A stretch of DNA of 64,000 bases from JBFJKD01 sp041600415 (GTDB lineage Bacteria > Pseudomonadota > Gammaproteobacteria > Pseudomonadales > Porticoccaceae): contig JBFIKF010000001.1 in the NCBI GenBank assembly GCA_041600415.1, forward strand, positions 124,001 to 188,000, given 5' to 3'. Shown here one piece after another: positions 44,755 through 54,599 of this stretch. The notes under the pieces were generated by a model. That model was not told where the DNA came from. It saw only the letters and a program-made list of their open reading frames with translations, and did no database searches. Each line of letters starts with the position of its first letter. Positions within the stretch are counted from its first letter, which is position 1. Position numbers and translations under genes: made by a program.

Positions 44755-45615
44755 TTATACAGCCGCCGCGCCACTGACAATTTCCGACAGTTCCTGGGTG
44801 ATCGCTGCCTGGCGTGCTTTGTTATACAGCAACTCCAGTTCGTCAATTAATTCACCCGCATTTTCCGTGGCATTTTTCATCGCCACCATGCGCGCTGCCT
44901 GTTCACAGGCCTTATTTTCGATCACGCTCTGATACACCTGCGACTCAACGTAGCGCATCAACAAACCATCGAGTAAATCTCTGGCGTCCGGCTCGTAGAG
45001 ATAGTCCCAGTAGTGTTTCATGGCTTTGTCGTCGGCCGCTTCGAGGGGTAACAATTGCGCTACCTCGGCCCGCTGGGTCATGGTATTCACAAACTCGTTG
45101 CCGACTACAAACAGACGATCTATTTTGCCCTGATTGAAATGCTCCAGCATCACTCGCACGCCGCCGATCAAATCTTCCGCCGCGGGCTGATCGCCCATGT
45201 CGCGAACTCTGGCCACCACGTTGCCACCCACCGCCGCAAAAAACGCTGCTGCCTTGCCGCCTATAGTACAAATCTCGGTTTCAGCGCCCTGTTCGCGCCA
45301 CGCCTTCATTTCCTTGATCACCACTTTGAACAGGTTGATGTTCAAGCCGCCACACAGACCCCGGTCGGTAGAGACGATAATGAAGCCTACGCGCTTCACT
45401 TCTCGACTCTCGAAATACTGGTGCCGGTATTCGGGATTGGCGTTGGCGATGTGGCTGATCACCGCGCGGATGCGCTGCGCATAGGGTTTACCCAGCGCCA
45501 TGCGATCCTGAGCGCGGCGCATTTTACTGGCCGCCACCATTTCCATGGCGCTGGTGATCTTCTGCGTACTTTTGACGCTGTGGATCTTGGTTTTAACTTC
45601 TTTTCCGACTGCCAT
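44755..45615 (-). CDS. atpG: ATP synthase F1 subunit gamma
   Basis: A 286-residue rotor shaft. The N- and C-terminal helices form the coiled coil: KTKIHSVKSTQKITSAMEMVAASKMRRAQ at the start and SLMRYVESQVYQ-type helix through NKARQAAITQELSEIVSGAAAV at the end. The GLCGGLN motif is present. It lies between atpA (36-bp gap) and atpD (63-bp gap). Confidence 0.97.
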   Translation of the reverse strand: MAVGKEVKTKIHSVKSTQKITSAMEMVAASKMRRAQDRMALGKPYAQRIRAVISHIANANPEYRHQYFESREVKRVGFIIVSTDRGLCGGLNINLFKVVIKEMKAWREQGAETEICTIGGKAAAFFAAVGGNVVARVRDMGDQPAAEDLIGGVRVMLEHFNQGKIDRLFVVGNEFVNTMTQRAEVAQLLPLEAADDKAMKHYWDYLYEPDARDLLDGLLMRYVESQVYQSVIENKACEQAARMVAMKNATENAGELIDELELLYNKARQAAITQELSEIVSGAAAV

Positions 45616-45651
45616 ATGTTGTGTGCCTGCTGCTCTTGTTGAGCGCTGCCG

Positions 45652-47196
45652 TTACCAGGTTTGCGTAGCGACAAATTTATCGAGGGCGGCCTTGAAACTC
45701 GCTTCGATATCATTATTCCAGTCGCCGCTTTTATCGACCTGGGCCAACAGATCCGCATGTTCGGATTTCATATAGGAGATCAGCGCCGCTTCGAAATCGC
45801 CAATCTTGTTGACCTCAATGCTTTTTAAATAACCACTGGTGGCCGCATATAACACCACACCCATTTCCGCGACACTCATCGGCGAGTACTGTGCTTGCTT
45901 CATCAGCTCGGTGACCCGCTGGCCGTGTTCAAGCTGTCCCCGAGTGGCTTCGTCGAGATCCGAGGCGAACTGGGAAAACGCGGCCAGTTCGCGGTACTGA
46001 GCCAACGCGAGACGAATACCGCCGCCCAGTTTCTTGATGATTTTAGTTTGCGCCGAACCACCTACCCGAGATACGGAAAGACCGGCGTTCATGGCAGGGC
46101 GAATCCCGGAGTTAAACAGGTCCGTCTCCACAAAAATCTGGCCATCGGTGATGGAGATGACATTAGTGGGAACAAACGCCGACACGTCACCAGCCTGGGT
46201 TTCAATAATTGGCAGCGCTGTCAGCGATCCGGTCTGGCCTTTCACAGCGCCCCCGGTGAATTTTTCTACGTACTCCGCATTGACCCGCGACGAGCGCTCC
46301 AGCAAGCGGGAGTGCAAATAAAATACGTCGCCGGGGTACGCTTCGCGCCCAGGTGGGCGGCGCAACAACAGGGATATCTGGCGATAGGCCCAGGCCTGCT
46401 TGGTCAGATCGTCGTAAACAATCAGGGCATCCTGGCCGCGGTCCCGGTAATACTCGCCCATGGTGCAGCCCGTGTAGGGCGCCAGAAACTGCATGGCCGC
46501 CGGGTCGGACGCGGTGGCTGCAACCACAATGGTGTGTTCCATAGCGCCGTGTTCTTCGAGTTTGCGTACGATATTGGCAACGGTAGAACTCTTTTGCCCG
46601 ATCGCCACATACACACATTTAATGCCCGTACCTTTTTGATTGATGATGGCATCGATAGCAATGGCGGTTTTACCAATCTGGCGGTCGCCGATAATCAGCT
46701 CGCGCTGACCGCGACCCACCGGCACCATGGCATCAATTGCCTTGAGACCAGTCTGCACCGGTTGATCGACGGATTTACGTTCGATCACGCCTGGCGCTAC
46801 TTTTTCGATCGCATCGCTCAGTTTAGCGCCAATCGGCCCTTTGCCGTCGATGGGGTTGCCGAGTGCATCGACCACGCGGCCTTCCAGTTCCGGGCCGATG
46901 GGAACTTCGAGAATGCGACCCGTACAGCGCGCTTTCTTGCCTTCCGCCAGGCCCTGGTAATCCCCCAGCACCACCGCGCCGACCGAGTCGCGCTCGAGGT
47001 TGAGGGCCATGCCGTAGAGGCCGCCATCAAACTCGATCATCTCGCCGTACATGACATCGGCAAGGCCGTGGATACGTACAATCCCGTCTGACACAGAAAC
47101 GATTGTGCCCTCGTTTTTTGCCTCAGTGGCAACATCAAGGCTGTCTATGCGTTGCTTGATGATGTCGCTGATCTCGGATGGATTCAGTTGTTGCAT
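45652..47196 (-). CDS. atpA: ATP synthase F1 subunit alpha
   Basis: A 514-residue non-catalytic nucleotide-binding subunit. The P loop is GDRQIGKT (about 169-176), followed by the conserved VYVAIGQKSSTVANIV, and the arginine finger lies in ISVSRVGGSAQTK-type LSVSRVGGSAQTK. The length is standard and there are no insertions. Order and spacing within the operon are canonical. Confidence 0.98.
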   Translation of the reverse strand: MQQLNPSEISDIIKQRIDSLDVATEAKNEGTIVSVSDGIVRIHGLADVMYGEMIEFDGGLYGMALNLERDSVGAVVLGDYQGLAEGKKARCTGRILEVPIGPELEGRVVDALGNPIDGKGPIGAKLSDAIEKVAPGVIERKSVDQPVQTGLKAIDAMVPVGRGQRELIIGDRQIGKTAIAIDAIINQKGTGIKCVYVAIGQKSSTVANIVRKLEEHGAMEHTIVVAATASDPAAMQFLAPYTGCTMGEYYRDRGQDALIVYDDLTKQAWAYRQISLLLRRPPGREAYPGDVFYLHSRLLERSSRVNAEYVEKFTGGAVKGQTGSLTALPIIETQAGDVSAFVPTNVISITDGQIFVETDLFNSGIRPAMNAGLSVSRVGGSAQTKIIKKLGGGIRLALAQYRELAAFSQFASDLDEATRGQLEHGQRVTELMKQAQYSPMSVAEMGVVLYAATSGYLKSIEVNKIGDFEAALISYMKSEHADLLAQVDKSGDWNNDIEASFKAALDKFVATQTW

Positions 47197-47242
47197 TCTC
47201 GATTCCTCGAACCTACGTATTTAATGCCTGTGAATTTATTGC

Positions 47243-47779
47243 TTACGAACTTAATGCCTCGGCGAGCCTGGCCAGTCGACCGCGCACGGAGCCGTCAATA
47301 GTGGTGTCTCCGGCGCGAATAATTGCGCCGCCACGTAACGCCGGGTCGACCGCCACGGTAATCGCCACCTTTCTCTGCAAGCGTTTAGTTAGGGCCGCGA
47401 TCAACTTTTCCTGTTGCCCCGCATCGAGTTCGTTGGTTGCGATAACTTCGACCTCCAGGGTTTTTTCGAGATCGGCCTTGAGTGCTTCGAACTGCTCGGC
47501 AATATGTGGCAGCAGCGGCAGGCGGCGGTTCTCCGCCAGGGTGTGCACAAAATTGATGCCTTTAGAATCTAGCGTGTCTCCGGCGGTCGCCACAATTTTC
47601 TCGGCTTTGGCCGCAGGAGTCAGACCAGGGGAGGCCAGTAAACCGGCCACGGTGGCGTCTTGCGTGAGCGCAGTCAGCAGGCCCAGCATCGCCGACCACT
47701 GCGGCAACACATTCGCCGCCACGGCAAACTCAAAGGCCGCTTTAGCGTAGGGTCGCGCCAGAGTGCTCAATTCAGCCAT
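47243..47779 (-). CDS. atpH: ATP synthase F1 subunit delta
   Basis: A 178-residue peripheral-stalk subunit linking F1 to subunit b. The N-terminal six-helix bundle begins LARPYAKAAFEFA, and the C-terminal part contains VIATNELDAGQQEKLIAALTKRL and the family motif DPALRGGAIIRAGDTTIDGSVRGRL. It is separated by 11 bp from atpF. Confidence 0.96.
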   Translation of the reverse strand: MAELSTLARPYAKAAFEFAVAANVLPQWSAMLGLLTALTQDATVAGLLASPGLTPAAKAEKIVATAGDTLDSKGINFVHTLAENRRLPLLPHIAEQFEALKADLEKTLEVEVIATNELDAGQQEKLIAALTKRLQRKVAITVAVDPALRGGAIIRAGDTTIDGSVRGRLARLAEALSS

Positions 47780-47790
47780 TGCGTCCTCGC

Positions 47791-48261
47791 CTACAGTTGC
47801 GCGGCAAGTTGATCAATCAGATCGCGATTAGCGTCCCGATCGATTGCGCGCTCAAGAATTTTTTCAGCACCTGCCACCACCAGAGTGGCCAACTGCCCGC
47901 GCAACTCTTCCCTGGCGCGGTTCAATTCCTGATCGATATCGGCCTGAGCGGCTGCCTTCAGACGTTCGCCTTCTTCACGGGCCTTGTCTTTGGACTCTTC
48001 GATAATCTGGGTAGCGCGCTTCTTGGCTTCGTCGATAAGCGCCGCGGCCTGCAACTTCGCTTCTTTCAGCTGATCGGTGGCCTTGTCCTGCGCAAGCTCT
48101 AAATCGCGCATGGCGCGATCCGCAGCATCCAGCCCGTCAGCGATCTTTTTCTGACGCTCTTCCATAGCTGCGATCAATGCCGGCCAGACAAATTTCATGC
48201 AGAACCATACAAAGATGGCAAATGAAATAACCTGGCCCAGTATCGTTAAATTGATGTTCAC
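47791..48261 (-). CDS. atpF: ATP synthase Fo subunit b
   Basis: A 156-residue stator subunit. One N-terminal membrane helix (about 7-27, ILGQVISFAIFVWFCMKFVWP) is followed by a long charged helix (about 30-140) rich in Ala, Glu, Lys and Arg that dimerises as a right-handed coiled coil. Length equals that of E. coli subunit b. Confidence 0.97.
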   Translation of the reverse strand: MNINLTILGQVISFAIFVWFCMKFVWPALIAAMEERQKKIADGLDAADRAMRDLELAQDKATDQLKEAKLQAAALIDEAKKRATQIIEESKDKAREEGERLKAAAQADIDQELNRAREELRGQLATLVVAGAEKILERAIDRDANRDLIDQLAAQL

Positions 48262-48319
48262 ACCAATACCCCTTGAGTTAACCGCCTACGGTCTCGTGTT
48301 AGCACTGACCTGAAGTCTG

Positions 48320-48556
48320 TTAGCCGCCAGTCTTGGCAAAGATCAGGAACAGGCCGATACCCACGCCGATCATCGGCACCGCATCCACCAGACCCATCAC
48401 AATAAAGAACTGGGTACGCAACATGGGAATCAGCTCCGGCTGGCGCGCACCGCCTTCCAGGAACTTACCGCCGAGAATGCCCACACCGATGGCTGCGCCA
48501 ACCGCACCCAGGCCCATCAGGATCGCACCAGCCAGATAAATTAATGAGGTTTCCAT
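48320..48556 (-). CDS. atpE: ATP synthase Fo subunit c
   Basis: A 78-residue hairpin that forms the rotor ring. Helix 1 contains GLGAVGAAIGVGILGGKFLEG, the polar loop is ARQPELIP, and helix 2 carries the ion-binding carboxylate as Asp58 in VDAVPMIG, suggesting proton rather than sodium coupling (no extra Na+-site Gln/Thr pattern seen). A strong AGCAAAAATGG context precedes the start. Confidence 0.97.
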   Translation of the reverse strand: METSLIYLAGAILMGLGAVGAAIGVGILGGKFLEGGARQPELIPMLRTQFFIVMGLVDAVPMIGVGIGLFLIFAKTGG

Positions 48557-48625
48557 TTTTGCTCCCGTCGTATCGTCGAACGTTGGTTAAATAAAAGCGT
48601 TGTGTTAACTGCTTAAATGCCGCAC

Positions 48626-49450
48626 TTACTCGTGGTGATCGTAGGCCATTGCCAGATACACAATGGTCAACACCATAAAGATAAACGCCTGCAGCACAAT
48701 AATCAGAATATGGAAGATCGCCCAGGGCACCGACAGCATCCACTGCGCCCAAAACGGCAACAGGGCAATCAGGATAAAGATCATCTCGCCAGCGTACAGG
48801 TTGCCGAACAGCCGCAGACCCAGCGACACTGGCTTGGCGATCAGGTTGACCACCTCGAGAAAAAGATTGACCAGCAAACCCCACTTACCAAAAGGTTGCA
48901 GGGACAGTTCCGCAGCAAAACCCTTGAGCCCTTTTTGCTTAACGCTGTAATAAAGCACCAGTAAAAACACGCTGAGGGCCAGCCCCATGGTGATATTCAC
49001 ATCCGTGGAGGGCACAACTTTGAGATACGGCACACCCATCAGGCTGGCCGCATGGGGAATAAAGTCGATGGGCACCAGATCCATGATGTTCATCATCAGT
49101 ACCCACACAAAAATTGTCAGGGCAAGGGGGGCAATCATGCGGTTGCTGTGGTGGAACATACCTTTGACGTTGCCGTCCACAAACTCGACAACCATCTCCA
49201 CCATATTTTGCAGGCCGGTGGGTACACCGACTGTGGGATTTTTCGCGACTTTGTAAAACAACCAGGAAAACAGCAGGCCCAGAGCAAGGGAAAACCCGAA
49301 GGTGTCCACATTGAGCGCCCAGAAACCCATTTGCGCAGCTTCCGCGCCGTCCTGGGCAAAACCCCAGCTGCCATCCGGGTGCCGACCATAGGTCAAATTG
49401 GTCAGGTGGTGGGAAATATATTCCCCGGAAGTCATTTTTTCACTGGCCAT
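48626..49450 (-). CDS. atpB: ATP synthase Fo subunit a
   Basis: A 274-residue membrane subunit forming the proton half-channels. The essential arginine is in SLGLRLFGNLYAGEMI, and the late FVFMVLTIVYLAMAYDHH-type helix closes the protein (IFMVLTIVYLAMAYDHHE). About five to six helices. MTSGEYISHHL at codon 6 is an alternative start. Confidence 0.97.
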   Translation of the reverse strand: MASEKMTSGEYISHHLTNLTYGRHPDGSWGFAQDGAEAAQMGFWALNVDTFGFSLALGLLFSWLFYKVAKNPTVGVPTGLQNMVEMVVEFVDGNVKGMFHHSNRMIAPLALTIFVWVLMMNIMDLVPIDFIPHAASLMGVPYLKVVPSTDVNITMGLALSVFLLVLYYSVKQKGLKGFAAELSLQPFGKWGLLVNLFLEVVNLIAKPVSLGLRLFGNLYAGEMIFILIALLPFWAQWMLSVPWAIFHILIIVLQAFIFMVLTIVYLAMAYDHHE

Positions 49451-49578
49451 CTAAATGTCATTCCTGCCTGTATGGTTTGTGATGTCTTGTAACCTGTTTT
49501 GCGCCATAGCCGCGGCTACGACCGCGCTTGTTCCCTGTGCGCAACACGGAAGCTGTTAGCGCAACGTGTGATCGCGGT

Positions 49579-49965
49579 TCACTCCAGAACCGGCGCCACC
49601 CAGAACACACTCTGTACAGCAATAAAGGCAGCGAATAGCACCATGGCGTTGCGATTGTCGGCTAGTGAGTCCAGCACGCTGAACGCCACGACCAGGCATA
49701 CCATTACCACCAGAAACTTTCCCGCAATACCAATATAGAAATTCCGCACCACCTCTGTGGCGGGAGCGGCGATAGCCGGTTTAAGGGCCACCCAGACATA
49801 AAAGCTGTTGCCTACGGCATTGCTCAGACCGCCAACTGCTGCTGCAACTACCGCTGCGAAATCATACAAAGCAGCGATGCCGACCAACAGTGCACACAGG
49901 ACGAACTGCAGTACAACCAGTCGATAAGCCAGCATCCGATCGCGCCGCTGTAGCGCCTGACTCAC
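49579..49965 (-). CDS. atpI: ATP synthase assembly protein AtpI
   Basis: A 128-residue membrane protein with four predicted helices, first in the atp operon, where AtpI helps assemble the c ring. Sequence is weakly conserved, as normal for this family (GLSNAVGNSFYVWVALKP loop). A promoter lies about 118 bp upstream at 50083-50111, so the operon reads atpIBEFHAGDC. Confidence 0.88.
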   Translation of the reverse strand: MSQALQRRDRMLAYRLVVLQFVLCALLVGIAALYDFAAVVAAAVGGLSNAVGNSFYVWVALKPAIAAPATEVVRNFYIGIAGKFLVVMVCLVVAFSVLDSLADNRNAMVLFAAFIAVQSVFWVAPVLE

Positions 49966-50082
49966 TACGGCGCTCCGCCGAGGAGATTTGCCAACCTGTT
50001 GCGCGCGGGACTCAACCTGTACCGACAGGAAAAACTCCCTTGAAATTCAACGCCCTGGTTAGTCCTGACCAAAGCGCCGCGC

Positions 50083-50111
50083 ATTATAGTAAGGTCGTCG
50101 CGTCGAATCAA
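50083..50111 (-). promoter_or_regulatory. Sigma-70 promoter of the atp operon
   Basis: On the reverse strand TTGATT (50111-50106), exactly 17 bp, then a perfect TATAAT (50088-50083). It would give a leader of about 110 nt before atpI. Confidence 0.75.
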
Positions 50112-50173
50112 TAGAATCTCCCGGCAAGAGCAGTTTACATGTCGCTGCGGTCCATACACCCCCACGCTAAGCC

Positions 50174-51067
50174 TTATTTTATGTGTCCCAGGAGTCCGTC
50201 GAGCTCATCCAGACTGTTGTAGCTAAATATTAACTTGCCCCGCCCGGAGACCTGATGCTGGATGCGCACTGGCACGCCCACCTGTTCAGCCAGTTTCTCC
50301 TCCAGGGCGCTGACATCGTGCGTAGCGGGTTGCTGCGCTTGTAGCGACCCGCCGCCCTGTCGTTTTGCCCGTCCTTTTAACAGGCTACGCACCAACTCCT
50401 CGGTTTGGCGCACCGACAACCCTTTCTGCACCGCTTTGCGCGCCGCATCGAGTTGCTCACGCTCAGACAGGGCGAGTAACGCACGGCCGTGACCCATATC
50501 CAGATCGCCATGTTCGAGCATGCGATAAACATCCCCCGACAGGGTGGACAGTCGCATCAGGTTGGCTACCGTAGCGCGGGATTTACCCACGGCGTCGGCC
50601 ACCTGCTGTTGGGTGAGGCTAAACTCGTCCTGCAGGCGCAGCAGCGCGCGGGATTCTTCGACCGGATTAAGGTCCTCCCGCTGAATATTCTCAATCAGCG
50701 CCATGGCGATCGCGGCCTGATCCGGCACATCCTTTATGACTACAGGTATGGTCGCCAATCCAGCCAATTGAGCGGCACGCCAACGCCGTTCGCCCGCAAT
50801 AATTTCGTATTTGTCCGCACCGACAGGCCGCACCACCACCGGCTGAATAACCCCTTGTCTACGAATGGATTCCGCCAGCTCTTCAAGGGAATCCTGGCGC
50901 ATGTCGCGGCGGGGCTGGTATTGGCCGCGGCACAGTAACTCCACCGGCATTTCCCTGGTGGATGATTGCGCGGCACTCGCCAGCGCGCTGGTGTCTTCCG
51001 CGGCATCATCTCCCAAGCCCAGGAGTGCATCCAAACCTTTGCCCAACCCTTTGCGCTTCACACTCAT
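50174..51067 (-). CDS. parB: Chromosome partitioning protein ParB
   Basis: A 297-residue CTP-dependent clamp that binds parS. The N-terminus has the KGLGKGLDALLG start, then the CTP-binding EIIAGERRWRAAQLAG region (about 95-112), the parS-reading helix-turn-helix (LTQQQVADAVGKSRATVANLMRL) and a C-terminal dimerisation domain. The ATG at 51067 is preferred over a GTG at 51076. Two perfect parS sites occur within this window, in recF. Confidence 0.96.
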   Translation of the reverse strand: MSVKRKGLGKGLDALLGLGDDAAEDTSALASAAQSSTREMPVELLCRGQYQPRRDMRQDSLEELAESIRRQGVIQPVVVRPVGADKYEIIAGERRWRAAQLAGLATIPVVIKDVPDQAAIAMALIENIQREDLNPVEESRALLRLQDEFSLTQQQVADAVGKSRATVANLMRLSTLSGDVYRMLEHGDLDMGHGRALLALSEREQLDAARKAVQKGLSVRQTEELVRSLLKGRAKRQGGGSLQAQQPATHDVSALEEKLAEQVGVPVRIQHQVSGRGKLIFSYNSLDELDGLLGHIK

Positions 51068-51166
51068 GTAATCCACGTTTCCACTGTTGGTGTTGATCCC
51101 TGTATTAAAAGCAACCGCTTTCGCGATTGACCCGAGGTTTTTGCCTGACCGGTTATCCCGGGTTTT

Positions 51167-51973
51167 CTAGTTGTCGGTAGCCACAGGCTGGGCCGCTGTT
51201 CTGATCACCGTTTTTTGGCGCCGCAGGATCTCACCCGCCAACCCCAGATACGCAACTGAGCCTTTGGAATGCCGATCGTAGGCCAGCACTGTTTGACCAA
51301 AACTCGGCGCCTCCGCCAGACGCACATTGCGCGGGATGACGGTTCGGTAGACTCGTTCGCCAAAATAACTGTGCAGCTGCTTGGAAACTTCGTCAGTCAG
51401 GCCGTTACGGGAATCATACATGGTGCGCAAAATCCCCTCGACCCGCAATTTCGGGTTAAGGCGTTTGGCGATCCCCGCGATGGTGTTAATCAGTTCCGAC
51501 AAACCCTCCAGGGCGTAATATTCGCACTGCATGGGCACGATAACGCTATCGCTTGCCACCAGCGCATTGACGGTCAACATGCTCAGGGATGGCGGGCAAT
51601 CAATAAGGATGATGTCGTAGCGCCCAGCGACGTCGGCCAGAGCTTGTTGCAAACGTCGTTCCCGGTTATCCAGCTTGAGCAGCTCCACTTCGGCAGCCGT
51701 CAGGTCTCTGTTCGCCGGCAGCAGGTCGTAGCCAGCCTCGGGGCATGGATGCACGACATCCGCGGTTTGCGCGCGGCCTGTCAGCACGTCGTAAGCGGTG
51801 GCCCCCAGCGCGTTTTTATCCACGCCACTGCCGGTCGTGGCATTGCCCTGGGGATCCAGGTCTATTAACAGTACGCGTTTGCCGTACGTCGCAAGCGCCG
51901 CCGCCAGATTAACGCTGGTGGTGGTCTTGCCAACACCGCCTTTCTGGTTGGCTATAGCGAAAATATGGCTCAA
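51167..51973 (-). CDS. parA: Chromosome partitioning ATPase ParA (Soj)
   Basis: A 268-residue deviant-Walker ATPase. KGGVGKTT (about 11-18) carries the signature lysine; DLDPQGNATTG and IDCPPSLSMLTVNAL complete the nucleotide site. It forms a gradient on the nucleoid that moves ParB-parS complexes. It precedes parB by about 99 bp and follows rsmG by 24 bp on the same strand. Confidence 0.96.
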   Translation of the reverse strand: MSHIFAIANQKGGVGKTTTSVNLAAALATYGKRVLLIDLDPQGNATTGSGVDKNALGATAYDVLTGRAQTADVVHPCPEAGYDLLPANRDLTAAEVELLKLDNRERRLQQALADVAGRYDIILIDCPPSLSMLTVNALVASDSVIVPMQCEYYALEGLSELINTIAGIAKRLNPKLRVEGILRTMYDSRNGLTDEVSKQLHSYFGERVYRTVIPRNVRLAEAPSFGQTVLAYDRHSKGSVAYLGLAGEILRRQKTVIRTAAQPVATDN

Positions 51974-51997
51974 GGTTTTTCCAGTTTCCGTGACACG

Positions 51998-52675
51998 TTA
52001 CACCAGCGCTTTAGCTGGCGCGGGCAGGGCGTCATTAATCACTATCAGGTGTCGCGCGCCAACCACTCCCGGTACCTGCAAGGTATGACAGGCGACGACC
52101 TTATAGGGTTTTGGCAGCGCCCTCAACTCCTCTTCGAGTTGACGCCCCTTCATAGCATACAGGTTCCCCCGAGCTGTTTTCAGGTGTGCGCTGACACTTA
52201 CCATCTCGCCCGCCGCGGCGAACGCGCGACTGATAACTCCATCAAATTGTCGCGGCGGCTGATAATTTTCCACCCGGTGTTGCACGACGTCCACATTCTT
52301 CAACTGTAGCGCGGTTTTAGCGTGCACCAGAAACCGGGTTTTTTTACCGTTGCTATCCAGCAATGTGAACCGGGCCTGAGGGATTGCCACCGCCAATGGC
52401 AATCCCGGTAGTCCGGCGCCGGTGCCTACGTCGATAAACTCACTGCCCTCCAGGTGCGCCGCAATACTGAGGCTGTCGAGGATATGTCGGGCGACGACCT
52501 TGCGCGGATCGGTAATCGCTGTCAGGTTATATGTTCGATTCCAGCGCAACAACAGTGCGACGAAGTCGAGCAACGCTTGTACCTGGTTATTATCCAGGCT
52601 GAGTTGCAGTGCTGTTAGACCCGTCGTTAGTTGGGCGTGCAGCGCACGTTGTTGATCTTCCGCTAAATCCGGCAT
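51998..52675 (-). CDS. rsmG: 16S rRNA (guanine527-N7)-methyltransferase RsmG
   Basis: A 225-residue SAM-dependent methyltransferase (formerly GidB). The SAM motif is IDVGTGAGLPGLPLAV and the RNA-side RYNLTAITDPRKVVARHILDSL segment precedes it. It lies 28 bp after mnmG in the same orientation; disruption of this gene class gives low-level streptomycin resistance in other bacteria. Confidence 0.95.
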   Translation of the reverse strand: MPDLAEDQQRALHAQLTTGLTALQLSLDNNQVQALLDFVALLLRWNRTYNLTAITDPRKVVARHILDSLSIAAHLEGSEFIDVGTGAGLPGLPLAVAIPQARFTLLDSNGKKTRFLVHAKTALQLKNVDVVQHRVENYQPPRQFDGVISRAFAAAGEMVSVSAHLKTARGNLYAMKGRQLEEELRALPKPYKVVACHTLQVPGVVGARHLIVINDALPAPAKALV

Positions 52676-52703
52676 CTTTTTGGGCCTTGTTTGACCTGAT
52701 TAG

Positions 52704-54599
52704 TCAGGCTGTTTTTTTTGTCAAGGCCGTCTTTTTTTTCAGAAAAATCAGCAGCAGAGAAACAGCGGCGGGGGTAACGCCAGGAATTCGTGCCGCTCGG
52801 GCCAGTGTGTCCGGGCGTGCAGATTCGAGCTTTTGTTTCACCTCGTTGGACAACCCCGCTATGGCTTGATAATCGAAATCCGCCGGAATCTGCGTATTTT
52901 CCTGGCGGTGCAGGCGCTGGATATCCTGCTGCTGGCGATCTATGTAACCTGCATATTTGGCGACAATCTGGACCTGCTGGGCAACGGCTCGATCGACCAC
53001 GGGCTCGCCCACCAAAGCAGCAACTGTCGCATAATCGAGCTCGGGTCGCTTCAGTAGTTCATACAAGCTGTATTCCCGGCTGATGGGGTTATCGCTCAAA
53101 CTGTCGACCTTTTTCGCCGCGGCACTACCTGGCTGCACCCAGGTTGAGCGCAAGCGCTGGGATTCCGTCTCAATAGCGTCGCGCTTGATGTTGAACGCCC
53201 GCCAGCGCGCATCGTCGACCAGTCCCAGCTCCCGACCTTTTTCGGTGAGACGCAAATCCGCATTGTCTTCACGCAGCAACAGACGATATTCCGCCCGGCT
53301 GGTGAACATACGGTAGGGTTCGCTGGTACCCATGGTAATCAGGTCGTCCACCAGCACCCCCAGGTACGCTTCGTCCCGACGTGGACACCAGGCGGGTTTT
53401 TGTTGCACCTGCAATGCCGCGTTGGTGCCGGCCAATAATCCCTGCACGGCAGCCTCTTCATAACCCGTCGTACCGTTAATCTGGCCGGCAAAAAACAGAC
53501 CATTTATAAACCGTGTCTCCAGGGAGTGTTTGAGATCCTGAGGGTTAAAAAAGTCGTATTCGATGGCGTAACCTGGGCGTGTGATATGAGCGCGCTCGAA
53601 ACCCTGTATCGATTGCACCACCGCCAGCTGCACGTCGAACGGCAGACTGGTGGATATACCGTTGGGATACAGTTCCCGGGTAGATAAGCCTTCCGGCTCG
53701 ATAAAAACCTGATGGCTGTTTTTTTCCGCAAACCGCACCACCTTGTCTTCGATGGAGGGGCAGTAACGGGGACCAACACCATCAATCACACCCGTGTACA
53801 GCGGCGAGCGATCCAACCCGGCCCGAATGATCTCGTGGGTGTGCGCGTTGGTATGCGTGATCCAGCAACAGGTCTGGCGAGGGTGTTGGGCAACATCGCC
53901 CAGGTAGGACATCACCGGCTCGGGTTGATCGCCCCACTGCTCCTGCAGGCCTTCAAATGCTACTGACCTGGCGTCTATACGCGGCGGCGTACCCGTCTTC
54001 AGGCGGTCGACGCGAAACGGCATTTCCCGTAAACGTTGCGCCAGCTTTATCGACGGTGGGTCGCCGGCGCGGCCGCCGGCATGATTTTCCAGGCCAATAT
54101 GGATTTTGCCGCCCAGAAACGTCCCGGCGGTTAGCACCACCGCCGGCGCATGAAAGCGCAGACCCGATTGAGTAACCACCCCAAGCACCCGCTCGCCCTC
54201 GACGATCAGATCATCTACCGCTTGTTGGAAAATACTCAGATTAGACTGGCTTTCCAACGCTTGGCGAATAGCTGCCTTGTACAACACCCTATCCGCCTGG
54301 GCACGGGTGGCCCGCACGGCCGGACCCTTGCGAGCGTTGAGTACACGAAATTGTATACCTGCCATGTCGGTGGCGTTGGCCATGGCGCCGCCGAGAGCGT
54401 CAACCTCCTTGACCAGATGGCTTTTGCCGATACCGCCAATCGCCGGATTGCAGGACATCTGCCCCAGCGTTTCGACGTTGTGGGTCAACAGCAGCGTGTT
54501 ACAACCCATGCGGGCGGCAGCCAGGGCTGCCTCCGTCCCAGCGTGACCGCCACCGATAACGAGGACATCAAAACTCACAGGATGGCGCATACAGGTCAT
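52704..54599 (-). CDS. mnmG: tRNA uridine-5-carboxymethylaminomethyl modification enzyme MnmG
   Basis: A 631-residue FAD enzyme (GidA) that, with MnmE, modifies the wobble uridine of tRNAs. The FAD motif VLVIGGGHAGTEAALAAARMG is at the start, with SCNPAIGGIGKSHLVKE, and the C-terminal helical MnmE-binding domain ends in the conserved ...IPGVTPAAVSLLLIFLK. Translation may start at Met4 (54590); neither ATG has a good ribosome site. MnmE is encoded 3 kb away on the opposite strand, across the presumed origin. Confidence 0.96.
   Translation of the reverse strand: MTCMRHPVSFDVLVIGGGHAGTEAALAAARMGCNTLLLTHNVETLGQMSCNPAIGGIGKSHLVKEVDALGGAMANATDMAGIQFRVLNARKGPAVRATRAQADRVLYKAAIRQALESQSNLSIFQQAVDDLIVEGERVLGVVTQSGLRFHAPAVVLTAGTFLGGKIHIGLENHAGGRAGDPPSIKLAQRLREMPFRVDRLKTGTPPRIDARSVAFEGLQEQWGDQPEPVMSYLGDVAQHPRQTCCWITHTNAHTHEIIRAGLDRSPLYTGVIDGVGPRYCPSIEDKVVRFAEKNSHQVFIEPEGLSTRELYPNGISTSLPFDVQLAVVQSIQGFERAHITRPGYAIEYDFFNPQDLKHSLETRFINGLFFAGQINGTTGYEEAAVQGLLAGTNAALQVQQKPAWCPRRDEAYLGVLVDDLITMGTSEPYRMFTSRAEYRLLLREDNADLRLTEKGRELGLVDDARWRAFNIKRDAIETESQRLRSTWVQPGSAAAKKVDSLSDNPISREYSLYELLKRPELDYATVAALVGEPVVDRAVAQQVQIVAKYAGYIDRQQQDIQRLHRQENTQIPADFDYQAIAGLSNEVKQKLESARPDTLARAARIPGVTPAAVSLLLIFLKKKTALTKKTA

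Noticed and set aside
45895..47091. A 398-codon open frame on the + strand over atpA
   Set aside because: Antisense of the alpha subunit, same reasoning as for atpD.
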